A stretch of 64,000 nucleotides of DNA, from the NCBI RefSeq assembly GCF_026191115.1, contig NZ_JAPHOT010000001.1:434001-498000 (forward strand), written 5' to 3'. Numbering within the stretch: the stretch's first letter is position 1; the number at the start of each line of letters is the position of its first letter. The notes below the pieces were generated by a model. The model saw only the letters and a list, made by a program, of their open reading frames with translations. It did no database searches and was not told where the DNA came from. The position numbers were made by a program, and so were the translations under genes. The stretch is from Legionella sp. PATHC035 (GTDB taxonomy: Bacteria > Pseudomonadota > Gammaproteobacteria > Legionellales > Legionellaceae). Shown here piece after piece: positions 46,370 to 55,651 of this stretch.

Positions 46370-46446
46370 CCATCCCGAGCGCCGCGAGGGATCTCTTATC
46401 GTAATATCGTGCTACATCGTGGAGATCCCTCGCTGTGCCGGGAAAT
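46370..46446. repeat. CATCCCGAGC...GCGAGGGATCTC inverted-repeat element
   Basis: The most intact member of this family here: GCGAGGGATCTC (46384-46395) and GAGATCCCTCGC (46422-46433) form a 12-bp perfect stem, with outer CATCCCG / CGGGAAATG arms. It occupies the middle of the 46224-46616 gap between the divergent rlmI and kup genes. No other gene or clear promoter was seen in that gap. Confidence 0.8.
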
Positions 46447-46616
46447 GTGGGGGTAATAAAATTGTAAACAGCCTCCTATAAAGCTTAAAAAGCAGTACCC
46501 GCTCAACTTAACTAAAAATAAGAATTAGAGACAGTGATGCCACAGACTATAAAGAAACGTTTTATCCCCCTTTTTAAGACCTACGTTCTAACAATTAACA
46601 CATTTTGGTAATCGAT

Positions 46617-48494
46617 ATGGAAAATACGCAAAAATTCTCTTATGGACTCACTCTAGGAGCTTTAGGAGTTGTGTTTGGTGACATAGGTACCAGCCCATTA
46701 TATGCCTTAAAAGTCACCCTGGATAATCTCCCTATTACTCAATCCAATATTATGGGAGTACTTTCACTTATTTTCTGGTGTTTGATTATTATTATTTCAT
46801 TCAAATACTTAATTATGATTTTTCGAGCAGATAATGATGGAGAAGGAGGAATTCTCGCTCTTTTGGCACTAATGAAGCATAAAAGCACTCGATATGTCCC
46901 CTTATTTTACATTGTTGCAATTTTTGGTGCGGGATTACTTTTAGGAGATGGCATGCTGACCCCTGCCATATCTGTAGTCAGTGCCGTTGAAGGTCTCAGT
47001 ACTCTCTCAGACTCATTTACACCCTATATTTTGCCCATAGCCGGAGTAATTCTGATCTTTCTTTTCATGTTGCAAGCAAGAGGAACAGGAAGTATAGGAA
47101 ATCTATTTGGTCCATTTATACTGCTCTGGTTTATAACCATTGCGGTGCTTGGAATAATACAAATAGTAAAAGCCCCAATAGTGTTGACGGCAATCAATCC
47201 TTACCATGCTTTTGTATTGATACACGATACAGGATTTAAAGGATATCTATTGCTCGGAGGAATTTTTCTAGTAGTTACAGGCGGAGAAGCACTTTATGCC
47301 GATATCGGGCATTTTGGAAAAAATCCCATTCGTGCCAGTTGGTTTGCCGTTGTTCTTCCCTGCTTGATTTTAAATTACTTTGGCCAAGGAGCCAACTTAC
47401 TCTTACACCCGCAAGCGATTGGCAATCCTTTTTATATGATTGCACCCCAATGGTTTTATATTCCATTAATCATTCTTGCGACTATTGCAACGGTAATTGC
47501 TTCGCAAGCTGTTATTTCAGCTACATTTTCTTTAACAAAACAGGCCGTTTTGCTGGGTCTATGTCCTCGTATCCCCATAGTACAAACATCCAAGGAGTTC
47601 TCTGGACAAATTTATGTCCCTCAAATTAATTTTATTCTATTTATTGGGACAATCACTTTTTGTGTTGCCTTTAAAACATCAGATAATTTAGCTCATGCCT
47701 ATGGAATCGCCGTAAATGCATACATGCTGTTGATTGATGCAATGGTTGCTTATGCTGCAATATCGATTTGGAAATGGTCAAAATTTAAAGTGACACTGAT
47801 ATTTGGATTATTTCTCACCATAGACTTTGCATTTCTCGGATCAAATTTACATAAGTTTTTGACCGGAGGCTGGGTCCCGGTCACCTTTGCTCTACTGATA
47901 GCAACCATTATGTACACCTGGAAATTTGGCTTGGAATATTTGCGCGAAAATTATTACATGAACAAAGATGATATTTCCAAGATTATTCGGCAATTGGAAT
48001 ACAAAAGTTTGAATCAGCTTACCGATTTGACCGCCATTTTTATTACTGATGTTTATGATAAAAGCGGAGGCAGCTTCCTTCACTTTCTCAAGTTGAGCCG
48101 TGCAGTTCCAGAACGTGTCCTGATTGTTAATTATATTGTGGACAACATCCCTTATGTTCATTACAGCCAACGTTATGAGATTACATGCTTGCATGAGAAG
48201 ATCTTCAATCTCACCTTGCATTATGGATTTATGGAAACGATTTCAATACCCAGGGCCCTAGAACGAGCTTCTAACAAGAATCTCTTCCCATTTAAGCTCA
48301 ATGTTGATCGCGCTACTTATATGGTGGAAATTCCCAATATTACTGCATCAAAATCAAAAAAATCATTAACCTTCTATTGGCAAGAAAAACTATTTGCTTT
48401 TTTAATACGCAATTATTCAGCCAATTTAAATATCGACTTTTATAAACTGCCCTACAACAGAACAATGGCCATCGGTACCTATTATATTATGTAA
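46617..48494 (+). CDS. kup: Kup-type potassium uptake transporter
   Basis: An H+/K+ symporter-type permease, 625 residues from the ATG at 46617 (MENTQKFSYGLTLGALGVVFGDIGTSPLYALKV). The frame reaches a TTG at 46605. Twelve helices occupy residues 10-450, including FGDIGTSPLYAL (K+-binding region) and GDGMLTPAISVVSAVEGL, then a cytoplasmic C-terminal domain. Legionella genomes usually carry several kup paralogs, so the number is not assigned. rdgC follows 15 bp later and may be co-transcribed. Confidence 0.95.
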   Translation: MENTQKFSYGLTLGALGVVFGDIGTSPLYALKVTLDNLPITQSNIMGVLSLIFWCLIIIISFKYLIMIFRADNDGEGGILALLALMKHKSTRYVPLFYIVAIFGAGLLLGDGMLTPAISVVSAVEGLSTLSDSFTPYILPIAGVILIFLFMLQARGTGSIGNLFGPFILLWFITIAVLGIIQIVKAPIVLTAINPYHAFVLIHDTGFKGYLLLGGIFLVVTGGEALYADIGHFGKNPIRASWFAVVLPCLILNYFGQGANLLLHPQAIGNPFYMIAPQWFYIPLIILATIATVIASQAVISATFSLTKQAVLLGLCPRIPIVQTSKEFSGQIYVPQINFILFIGTITFCVAFKTSDNLAHAYGIAVNAYMLLIDAMVAYAAISIWKWSKFKVTLIFGLFLTIDFAFLGSNLHKFLTGGWVPVTFALLIATIMYTWKFGLEYLRENYYMNKDDISKIIRQLEYKSLNQLTDLTAIFITDVYDKSGGSFLHFLKLSRAVPERVLIVNYIVDNIPYVHYSQRYEITCLHEKIFNLTLHYGFMETISIPRALERASNKNLFPFKLNVDRATYMVEIPNITASKSKKSLTFYWQEKLFAFLIRNYSANLNIDFYKLPYNRTMAIGTYYIM

Positions 48495-48509
48495 TCTCAG
48501 GAGTTTTTT

Positions 48510-49427
48510 ATGTGGTTTAACAATGCACTAATTTATCAATATGAATTGGACGACGCGAGTGATTTAGCAGCGTCCTTGGCTGAAAACATTCTAAAACCTT
48601 GCCCCCCTCACGCTCGATTTGTGTACGGATGGCTTCCGGCTTTTGCAGATGAGATGGTTCAAGAAGTTGCTGGAAGTTCTCTGATTTGCATGGGCAAGGA
48701 AGAACGATTGCTCCCACGTGGAGTGATCAATAAAATGTTGGCAGAGAAAGTACAAGTGCTCGAAACGCAACAAGGCCGTCCAGTAAAACGCGCTGAAAAA
48801 GCACAAATGGCTGAAGACATCGAATTTGAGTTATTGCCTAAGTCCTTTTGCATTCAGAAAAAAATGTTTGCTATCCTTGACAGTGTCAGCAAAAGAATAA
48901 TAGTTAATGCTTCAAGTAATAACCAGGCCGCACAACTTACCTCTCTTTTACGTAAATCAGTAGCAGGTATCTCGATTGAACCCATTACCCACACAGAGAA
49001 TCTTGCCGTGCGTTTTGCGGAGTGGATTCACTCCCCTAGCACCCTTCCTAATCATTTTCAATTAGCGTCTGATTGCATCCTATTTTCTCTGGATGATGAG
49101 AAAAAACGGGTGCATTGCAAGGGTTATGAGCTACCAGCAGAAGAAGTCTTAACATTATTATCGCAAGGAATGGGCACTGCTGAAGTTTCGTTAATTTGGA
49201 AAGAACGAATTCAATTGACTCTAACGCATGACTTTAGCTTTAAAAAGCTTAAGTGCCTTGATTTTCTTCTCGATGATTTTAATGAAGTGAAACAACTTGA
49301 TGAAGACTATCAACAACGCGATGCAGCGCTTGCTTTATTATCCGGTGAGCTACGTGAACTGACTCATGATCTTTTAGCTGCGCTCGCAGCAAAAGAAAAA
49401 GAACCTGAATTAGAAGTGATCGCATAG
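48510..49427 (+). CDS. rdgC: recombination-associated protein RdgC
   Basis: A nucleoid-associated DNA-binding protein that forms a ring around duplex DNA and restrains RecA. The 305-residue product opens with MWFNNALIYQY and carries LLPRGVINKMLAEKVQVLE and FHQ/AEWI-type family positions (FAEWIHSPSTLPNHF), and ends in an acidic tail. AGGAG lies 8 nt upstream. A strong terminator follows at 49440. Confidence 0.94.
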   Translation: MWFNNALIYQYELDDASDLAASLAENILKPCPPHARFVYGWLPAFADEMVQEVAGSSLICMGKEERLLPRGVINKMLAEKVQVLETQQGRPVKRAEKAQMAEDIEFELLPKSFCIQKKMFAILDSVSKRIIVNASSNNQAAQLTSLLRKSVAGISIEPITHTENLAVRFAEWIHSPSTLPNHFQLASDCILFSLDDEKKRVHCKGYELPAEEVLTLLSQGMGTAEVSLIWKERIQLTLTHDFSFKKLKCLDFLLDDFNEVKQLDEDYQQRDAALALLSGELRELTHDLLAALAAKEKEPELEVIA

Positions 49428-49439
49428 GAGTGTCTATAA

Positions 49440-49465
49440 GGGAGCATTTGATAACGCTCCCTTTT
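49440..49465 (+). terminator. rho-independent terminator of kup-rdgC
   Basis: GGGAGC, a 10-nt loop, GCTCCC and TTTT, 12 bp past the rdgC stop. Confidence 0.85.
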
Positions 49466-49559
49466 GAATCGACTCTTATTAAGATACTTTAAGCTTCGGT
49501 TATTTCAATAGCAATCAATTAAAAAAAGTCTAAACCTTTACAGCATTATATCGAGCCAG

Positions 49560-49594
49560 CAAAAAAAAGCCCGGATAACGTAATTATCCGGGCT
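49560..49594 (-). terminator. strong rho-independent terminator of bamD
   Basis: AGCCCGGATAA / TTATCCGGGCT is an 11-bp perfect stem with a 5-nt loop (49568-49594). On the minus strand it is followed by eight T. It sits 30 bp past the bamD stop and resembles the AGCCCGGAT repeat arms, so a repeat may have been recruited as terminator. Confidence 0.88.
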
Positions 49595-49623
49595 ACAAAG
49601 CGTTCAACCCTCTGATTTAGAGA

Positions 49624-50397
49624 TTAAACAATTCTGTCCATTTTAGTTGTGTGATAAGTTGCCTTGTACACAGTAAACGCCTCATCCGCTGCCTTTTTGA
49701 AGCCTAAAGCCATATTCGCATGATACATAACCACTAAAGCTTGTTTTGCGCTCGGCGCTTGAGGATAGTTTTTAACGGCGTAGCTTGCTCTATTTATTGC
49801 TGCGACATACATCTTACGTTTAAAATAAAATGTTGCAACATTTAACTCATGTTGTGCAAACATATTTCGTAAATAGATCATACGCTGCAACGCATTTGCT
49901 TTGTATTTACTGTCAGGGAATTTTTGAATCAAAACACCAAAATCCGAATAAGCTTGGGTTTGTGTTCCAGGGTCTCTCCATGACTCATCCAGAGGCAGGA
50001 ATTTTGCAAAAACCCCACGAGTTTGTTGAAAATTAGCCATGCCACGCATGTAATAAGCATAATCTACATTTTTGGCACGTGGGTAAAGATGAATAAAGCG
50101 CTCTGCAGTAGCTGCAGCTGAAGGATAATCTTCATTTTTATAATAAGCATAAATCAGTTCCATTTGTGAGTGCTCTGTATAATCACTAAATGGATACATT
50201 GTTTCGATTGCTTCAAGATGTTTTATTGCTGTCGCATATTCCTTCTTACGTAAGTCCTTCTGGGCTTCCGTATAAAGTTGATCTGCTGTCATCCCTTTGT
50301 AGGGATTAGTATCTTCATCATCTTTTCCCCACCATGTCTTGCATGCAGATAAAGATACAATAAGACCTATTAGGAACAACATTTGAATTCGTTTCAT
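49624..50397 (-). CDS. bamD: outer-membrane assembly lipoprotein BamD
   Basis: An essential part of the BAM complex that inserts beta-barrels. Its signal peptide ends in the lipobox LSAC (Cys 19). TPR-like helices follow, with AIKHLEAIETMYPFSDYTE, YYMRGMANFQQ and QRMIYLRNMFAQHELNVA. The 257-residue length is normal. It is monocistronic, with its own terminator. Formerly called ComL. Confidence 0.95.
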   Translation of the reverse strand: MKRIQMLFLIGLIVSLSACKTWWGKDDEDTNPYKGMTADQLYTEAQKDLRKKEYATAIKHLEAIETMYPFSDYTEHSQMELIYAYYKNEDYPSAAATAERFIHLYPRAKNVDYAYYMRGMANFQQTRGVFAKFLPLDESWRDPGTQTQAYSDFGVLIQKFPDSKYKANALQRMIYLRNMFAQHELNVATFYFKRKMYVAAINRASYAVKNYPQAPSAKQALVVMYHANMALGFKKAADEAFTVYKATYHTTKMDRIV

Positions 50398-50583
50398 AAA
50401 CTACACCTAACCTATTTATAAATATATATCTGTTGCATCCACAACAGTCACAAAATTTTGGAACATTATACCTAGGACTATATAATTTGCGAACATTCTT
50501 ACGCTTTTTTTGCAGCGTGATCGCACTAAACGCAGCCTTATAAAAAAAGTACTCTATAATCTCTAATAATTTTAAAAAAATAA

Positions 50584-50612
50584 TTGCAAATCCAAAGTCG
50601 TTAGGATAGTAT
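50584..50612 (+). promoter_or_regulatory. tRNA-Ser promoter
   Basis: TTGCAA (50584-50589), a 17-bp spacer and TAGTAT (50607-50612) lie just before the tRNA. The GC-rich discriminator CGCC after the -10 fits stringently controlled stable RNA promoters. Confidence 0.65.
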
Positions 50613-50620
50613 TCTCGCCT

Positions 50621-50708
50621 GGAGAGATGGCAGAGCGGTCGAATGCGGCGGTCTTGAAAACCGTTGAAGGGCAACCTTCCCAGGGTTCGAATCCCTGTCT
50701 CTCCGCCA
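50621..50708 (+). tRNA. tRNA-Ser (anticodon TGA)
   Basis: A class II tRNA with acceptor GGAGAGA/TCTCTCC, a long variable arm, T-loop GGTTCGAATCC and an encoded CCA. The anticodon loop reads CTTGAAA, giving TGA, which reads UCA and UCG/UCU codons. 88 nt. Confidence 0.95.
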
Positions 50709-50904
50709 AGTAAAACTGGATAATTAATCACTCACTAAGTAGCTTATATTTCCCTTTAATTTGTCTTTTATAAACTTCTTTTAAAAATCAGTTACGATTA
50801 TAAACTCATCGTTTCCCTATTCACATTTTGAGATCCAGAAGACTTGGATGCATCCTTAAGTCCGGGTGTATGACAACCTCTAAACTAGACTAAAGCGCTT
50901 GCTA

Positions 50905-50932
50905 TTGAAATTATTTAGGCCGTTGGTATAGT
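50905..50932 (+). promoter_or_regulatory. promoter of the cytochrome b561 gene
   Basis: TTGAAA (50905-50910), a 16-bp spacer and TATAGT (50927-50932): five of six matches in each box, 29 bp before the start codon. Confidence 0.6.
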
Positions 50933-50961
50933 AACACTATCTTACGTTAATGGAGCATTAC

Positions 50962-51513
50962 ATGCTAAGGAATACACTGAAAGGTTTTGGCAGTATCACA
51001 AAGCTGCTGCATTGGTTAATCGTTATTCTTATCGCTACTCAATTTTATTTGGTTTGGTCTCTTAGTGACAACTCGCCCCTGATGCCCCGCTATATAATGC
51101 TGCATAAATCAATAGGGCTAACTATTTTAGTACTCGGAATATTATTTATTATTTGGCATTTTCTCAATATCAAACCCCTACCACCAGAAAATCAACCTCG
51201 TTGGCAGCATGTACTTTCTAAAATAGTTCACCATACTCTTTTTATTCTGATAATACTCATTCCCATCGTAGGCTACCTTTTAACGTGCTCTGATGGTAAA
51301 CCGATAAACTTCTTTGGCTGGTTCACTATACCCTGCCTCATTCCAGCGAACGAGCAACTGGGTAATGTGATGTTCTCAACCCATGAAACACTTGCTTTTA
51401 TAATTCTCGCTCTTGTCGGACTTCATTTTCTAGCAGCCCTTTACCATCACTTCATGCGCAAAGATGAGGTATTAAAGCGGATGCTTCCTTTTACATCGAA
51501 GAATAAATTATAG
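50962..51513 (+). CDS. cytochrome b561-type di-haem membrane protein
   Basis: Four membrane helices in 183 residues from the ATG at 50962, which follows TGGAGC; a second ATG is at 50950. Haem-ligand histidines are in ITKLLHWLIV, YIMLHKSIGLTI and near the end in GLHFLAALYHHF, as in CybB family members. Such proteins pass electrons from the quinone pool, for example from superoxide to ubiquinone. No partner gene is adjacent. A 14-bp hairpin follows. Confidence 0.88.
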   Translation: MLRNTLKGFGSITKLLHWLIVILIATQFYLVWSLSDNSPLMPRYIMLHKSIGLTILVLGILFIIWHFLNIKPLPPENQPRWQHVLSKIVHHTLFILIILIPIVGYLLTCSDGKPINFFGWFTIPCLIPANEQLGNVMFSTHETLAFIILALVGLHFLAALYHHFMRKDEVLKRMLPFTSKNKL

Positions 51514-51530
51514 AAAATACCACATTAAGA

Positions 51531-51564
51531 TTTGACTGAGTAAAATTATCTTTACTCAGTCAAA
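51531..51564. terminator. 14-bp perfect hairpin between converging genes
   Basis: TTTGACTGAGTAAA, a 6-nt loop, TTTACTCAGTCAAA. It lies between the cytochrome b561 gene (+) and the PSAP/PPxY gene (-). AT-rich ends may serve as U-tracts for both directions, but the T-run is short. Confidence 0.55.
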
Positions 51565-51578
51565 AACTCCTAACTCTA

Positions 51579-52805
51579 TTATATGTATTGCGAATTATAA
51601 GCAGGAGGAGCGGATGGGGTATATGGAAGTGTATCCGCTTGATAGGAATAAGAATTTTGCTGGGCTGGTTGATAGAAAGTTGGAACATAAGACACCTCAG
51701 GAAGACGACAATCAAAATGTAGCCCGCCAATGTCCACTTCACTCAGCTCGCCTTTACGTAATTTTCTTAATTGAGTAAGCAACTGCTGCGTTTCATTATC
51801 ACGACTGAAAAAAGAAGGTATAGCCTTTTCTTTACCGACTACATTTTCCATTTCAGCACGTAGTGCGATCATAGCGCATTTTACTGCTATAGGATCCAAG
51901 TGTTTTTTATCACGTAAATATTCTTCCTCTGAAGCCGTTAATCTAAATCGATCTGGATCGTTGGGATCCATAGCCTCTTTGTTCACTGATTTATTGCCAG
52001 AATCATAGAGAAGACTCATTGCAAAACAACCAATACCCGCACCGATGATGCTAAGAAGTACTGTGCCCGTAATGACTAAACCCACTGGATTGAAACCAGC
52101 AGCTATCGCGAGCGCAATCAATGGTGCAGCGCCAAAATTAAGAGTTAACAACGCTGAACCGGCACCAAAGGCAATAGAAGAAGCGAACATTAATGCGCCC
52201 TTAAGCCATCCTTCACCATACCAAAAGCGATCGATACTGTCTGCAAACTCATAAAACATATAAGTCAAAGCAATAAAAGCCAAAACAGCAGCGATTGCAG
52301 CTAAAGCGATAACCAGCAAGGCGATGATCAATTTAGCCATATCGTCGTTTGAAGCGGAACTATTGCCATGATGATTTGAAGAGCCGAAACAAGAACTCCC
52401 TCCATGATGATGATGAGAATCATGTATTATGGATCGAATCAGTAGATAGTTTAAAAGCGCAGAATCGTTAGAATTGTAATTGTTATAAGTGGTAATTTTA
52501 TATTCAATCTTCGGATTATACGGAGGCATTGACGGATTAAACTGAGGAAGAGTAATTCCTAAAGGCAAGGCACGAAAGATTGTGTTGAATGCATGGTATG
52601 CTTTAGCTTTTTCAGAATACTCAAGAAGATGTAACGGGCTTGTGCTTAGGTCTGATTCAATCGCAAATTGTACCGCGTAATACATCTCGGCGTACATCGT
52701 ATTGATATCTAACTTTCGTGCTTTACAGTTCTGATAATGATTTAATAAATGTCCATATAATATCTTTAATTTGTGATCTGTAAATTTCGTACTTAAATCA
52801 GGCAT
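51579..52805 (-). CDS. unrecognised membrane protein with C-terminal PSAP and PPxY motifs; effector candidate
   Basis: 408 residues. Residues 1-125 are soluble and helical; 128-150 are rich in His, Ser and Asn (HDSHHHH, SSNHH), a possible metal-binding patch. Residues about 157-185, 202-235 and 238-266 form a membrane region, then a charged helical domain (280-365). The final 40 residues are Pro/Tyr/Gln-rich and end TPSAPPAYNSQYI, where PSAP (397-400) and PPAY (400-403) match the late-domain motifs that bind Tsg101 and Nedd4-type WW domains in animal cells. I do not recognise the family. A host-facing role is an inference. No partner gene shares its transcript. Confidence 0.78.
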   Translation of the reverse strand: MPDLSTKFTDHKLKILYGHLLNHYQNCKARKLDINTMYAEMYYAVQFAIESDLSTSPLHLLEYSEKAKAYHAFNTIFRALPLGITLPQFNPSMPPYNPKIEYKITTYNNYNSNDSALLNYLLIRSIIHDSHHHHGGSSCFGSSNHHGNSSASNDDMAKLIIALLVIALAAIAAVLAFIALTYMFYEFADSIDRFWYGEGWLKGALMFASSIAFGAGSALLTLNFGAAPLIALAIAAGFNPVGLVITGTVLLSIIGAGIGCFAMSLLYDSGNKSVNKEAMDPNDPDRFRLTASEEEYLRDKKHLDPIAVKCAMIALRAEMENVVGKEKAIPSFFSRDNETQQLLTQLRKLRKGELSEVDIGGLHFDCRLPEVSYVPTFYQPAQQNSYSYQADTLPYTPSAPPAYNSQYI

Positions 52806-52924
52806 AGCATTTACTCCTATTGATTGGGTTTATAGGCAAACGCTCTATCCTGATCCTAAGACATTAATTTCAATATAAAAAATCAAATAACATGAAGCTC
52901 AAGCTAACACGTTTGTCTATAAAC

Positions 52925-54802
52925 CTAGTGCCTTACAATTTGTGCTCGATTAATTAAACTTTTTACATACAAGTCATAATCCATCATGCCGTAGCTTGCT
53001 TCAATTTGTTGAACTAAGCTATCTTGTTGCTCCCTATCTAACGTACTTAATTTGCCATCATGAATCTGTTTCAATCGTACTACGACATAATCACCATTTG
53101 GCAGAACGAGACCATTACGGCTTTCTGGTCGTAATAAATTAAATGCCATATCATTTATATCGGTATCAACCTTATCATTATCACGACTAGATTTAACTAC
53201 GGACTTCCAAGAAAGGTTGTTGCTACGAATGAGTTCTTGTTGTTTCTTATCATCGACTGGGTTTAATAAACTCACACCCGTTTCCTTTGCCTTTGATTCA
53301 GCAATTTTTTTAATTAATATTTTGCTGATTTGATCCTGAACGGCTTCTAAAGGCTGTTCTTTTTCCGCCCAATGTTGGTCAACCCTTATTACTACGACAG
53401 AATCATTATCAATTTGTATTGGCTCACTATTGTTTCCTAAATCAAGAACATCATGACTAAATGCAGTGTTAATGACTTGTTTGTTTTTTGCAATAGTATC
53501 TACCCCACCAGATCTTGAGAAAGGTTGAGTTTTTTCAATTTTGAGATTTAATGCATCTGCTACGGGTTGGAGTGAATCGGGGGACTGATAACTTAAATCC
53601 GATAATTGCTCCAAAGCTTGGGTATATTTAGTTTGAGCAGCTTCAGCAATAAGCTGCTCTTTTATAGATGTTTCTACTTCAGAAAAAGGTTTTGTTGAAA
53701 CGGGTTTATAAGCAATCAGTTTAAAAATTTCAAATCCATGCTTTGTTTTTTCAGGAGGTGAAATCTGTCCTGGCTTAGTTAAATTAGATAAAATTTGATT
53801 GTAATTATTTTGTCCGCTCGCAGTAATCCAGGGAAGAATACCTTTATCAGCTAAGGATAGTTTATCATCTGACATGGTTGAAACGAGATGTTCAAATTGT
53901 TCGGGATTTTTTTGTAATAACTGATAAGCATCATTTGCTTTTTTCTGAATTTTCTCGGAATCAGATTGACTCGCATCCTCTGGGACAGCAAATAAGATAT
54001 GGGCAACTTGCCAGCGAGCAGGAATCAAATAACTGCTTTGATTTTCTTCATAATAACGTTTTGCATCGTCATCAGTCAGTTTAATTTTATCCTTAATGTC
54101 ATGCATCGATAGAGTAACATAATCCAAACTCACTTTTTCTGGAGTCATGAATTCTTTTTTATGCTTCTTATAATAATTCGTAACCTCTTCTGAGGAAACG
54201 TGAGCATCCTTTTCATAACTAGAAGCCGGAATAGTTAAATAGTCATAGTCTCTGCTTTGCATGTACAAGCTCACAAAGCGATCAATTTCATCAGGTAAAG
54301 CAAAGGAACTGCCCATGAAAGCAAATCGTTGCTGATTTAATAACATGCCTTGTTTGACTTCATTTTGAAAACTTGATTGAGTGAATAATGCTGCGTTTAA
54401 TGCTTGTTGATATTTTTGAGCTGAAAAATGGCCGTCTTCTTGGAATTGAGGGATGCTCAAAATTGCTGCATTAGCTTGGTTTAAGCTCACATCGAAGCCA
54501 TTTTTACGTGCGGCTTGCACCAAAACTTCGTTAGTAATCATTTGATCGAGCACTTGATTTTGCAATTTTTTCTCATCAGCGGCAGTCATTTGCTCGACAT
54601 CCTGCATGGAACGGGCGCGTCTATAATTATTTTCAAATGATTGTAGAGTTAAAGCCTGACCATTGACGGTTACTTTAGAATTGGTCGTTTGACGCGATTG
54701 CAGATAATAATCCACACCAAACAGAGTAAACGTAATACCGATCAAGATAACTACTAGCCAAGCTACAACACCCTGTATACGTTCATTTAACTTTTGTAAC
54801 AT
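52925..54802 (-). CDS. ppiD: PpiD-type periplasmic peptidyl-prolyl isomerase / chaperone
   Basis: A 625-residue inner-membrane-anchored folding factor. One helix (residues 12-30, VVAWLVVILIGITFTLFGVD) anchors a SurA-like N-terminal domain with LDQMITNEVLVQAARKNGF. A parvulin domain around residues 255-365 has ARWQVAHILFAVP and ends near the HGFEIFKLI region. It helps outer-membrane proteins as they leave the Sec translocon. It is downstream of the hupB-tRNA unit on the same strand but has a terminator before it. Confidence 0.93.
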   Translation of the reverse strand: MLQKLNERIQGVVAWLVVILIGITFTLFGVDYYLQSRQTTNSKVTVNGQALTLQSFENNYRRARSMQDVEQMTAADEKKLQNQVLDQMITNEVLVQAARKNGFDVSLNQANAAILSIPQFQEDGHFSAQKYQQALNAALFTQSSFQNEVKQGMLLNQQRFAFMGSSFALPDEIDRFVSLYMQSRDYDYLTIPASSYEKDAHVSSEEVTNYYKKHKKEFMTPEKVSLDYVTLSMHDIKDKIKLTDDDAKRYYEENQSSYLIPARWQVAHILFAVPEDASQSDSEKIQKKANDAYQLLQKNPEQFEHLVSTMSDDKLSLADKGILPWITASGQNNYNQILSNLTKPGQISPPEKTKHGFEIFKLIAYKPVSTKPFSEVETSIKEQLIAEAAQTKYTQALEQLSDLSYQSPDSLQPVADALNLKIEKTQPFSRSGGVDTIAKNKQVINTAFSHDVLDLGNNSEPIQIDNDSVVVIRVDQHWAEKEQPLEAVQDQISKILIKKIAESKAKETGVSLLNPVDDKKQQELIRSNNLSWKSVVKSSRDNDKVDTDINDMAFNLLRPESRNGLVLPNGDYVVVRLKQIHDGKLSTLDREQQDSLVQQIEASYGMMDYDLYVKSLINRAQIVRH

Positions 54803-55046
54803 GTCCCGAGATCCATAATTGTTTAATTAAAGCTTTATTCAATTTAGCGAGAACCGATTAGAGCCCAGGCTGAAAAAAACAACATAAAAACAAAAAACTC
54901 ACCTATTCAACAAAAATTTTCATTCTGAAATGACTAGAAAATTAATTGCAATGTATACGCTACTTCATATCTTTAACTGCTTTTCTAAGATAAAAGCAAA
55001 TATTAGAAGAAACAAAGAGTTCTAAAGCAAATCTTTCTTTCCAGAT

Positions 55047-55072
55047 AAAAAAAACGCGCCTTTCGGCGCGTT
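55047..55072 (-). terminator. terminator after the tRNA-Val/tRNA-Asp pair
   Basis: AACGCGCC, TTTC, GGCGCGTT: 8-bp stem, followed on the minus strand by a run of T (55047-55054). It lies 4 bp past the tRNA-Asp CCA end and closes the hupB-tRNA unit. Confidence 0.88.
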
Positions 55073-55076
55073 AATC

Positions 55077-55153
55077 TGGCGGAGTGGACGGGGCTCGAAC
55101 CCGCGACCCCCGGCGTGACAGGCCGGTATTCTGACCAACTGAACTACCACTCC
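55077..55153 (-). tRNA. tRNA-Asp (anticodon GTC)
   Basis: 77 nt with encoded CCA. Acceptor GGAGTGG / CCACTCC, anticodon loop CTGTCAC, T-loop GGTTCGAGCC. It lies 6 bp after tRNA-Val. Confidence 0.95.
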
Positions 55154-55159
55154 ATTTCT

Positions 55160-55235
55160 TGGTGGGTGCTGTAGGGATCGAACCTACGACCCTCGCCTTG
55201 TAAGGGCGATGCTCTCCCAGCTGAGCTAAGCACCC
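55160..55235 (-). tRNA. tRNA-Val (anticodon TAC)
   Basis: 76 nt with encoded CCA. Acceptor GGGTGCT / AGCACCC, anticodon loop CTTACAA, T-loop GGTTCGATCC. Its 5' end is only 7 bp after the hupB stop codon. Confidence 0.95.
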
Positions 55236-55242
55236 TGAAAAC

Positions 55243-55521
55243 TTATGCTTCTTGCACCGCTTCTTTCAGGTTTTTACCCGCTTTAAACTTGGCTACTCGT
55301 GACGCTTTAATCTGAATAATTTTGCCAGTTTGTGGGTTTCTACCAGTACGTGCTGAACGATTGCCTGTAGAAAAAGATCCGAAACCGGGTATTACTACTT
55401 GATCGCCGCTTCTTAATGCATCAGTAATAGTACTAGTAAAAGTCTCGAGAACTCTGCTGGCGTCAGCTTTTGTTAAACCCGAACCACTTGCTATAGCATC
55501 AACTAATTCGCTCTTATTCAT
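55243..55521 (-). CDS. hupB: DNA-binding protein HU
   Basis: A 92-residue histone-like protein that bends DNA as a dimer. It has the opening MNKSELVDAIASGSGLTKADA, FGSFSTGNRSARTGRNPQTG (the beta-arm with the intercalating proline) and ASRVAKFKAGKNLKEAV. Two tRNA genes follow within a few bases and are probably on the same primary transcript. lon is 130 bp upstream. Confidence 0.96.
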   Translation of the reverse strand: MNKSELVDAIASGSGLTKADASRVLETFTSTITDALRSGDQVVIPGFGSFSTGNRSARTGRNPQTGKIIQIKASRVAKFKAGKNLKEAVQEA

Positions 55522-55651
55522 TGCTTCCCCTATACAGTTAATCTTCCATACTTCAAGCTAATTTAATTAAACTCATCAAATTAACCGGTCAAGTAGTTAC
55601 TTCCTTGCAGTGCCCGCTAGTGGCGGGCTACGAAACGAAATATACCTCTAA

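Noticed and set aside
50318..50731. 137-codon frame over tRNA-Ser
   Set aside because: It covers the tRNA and overlaps the bamD start on the same strand in another frame; no coding character.
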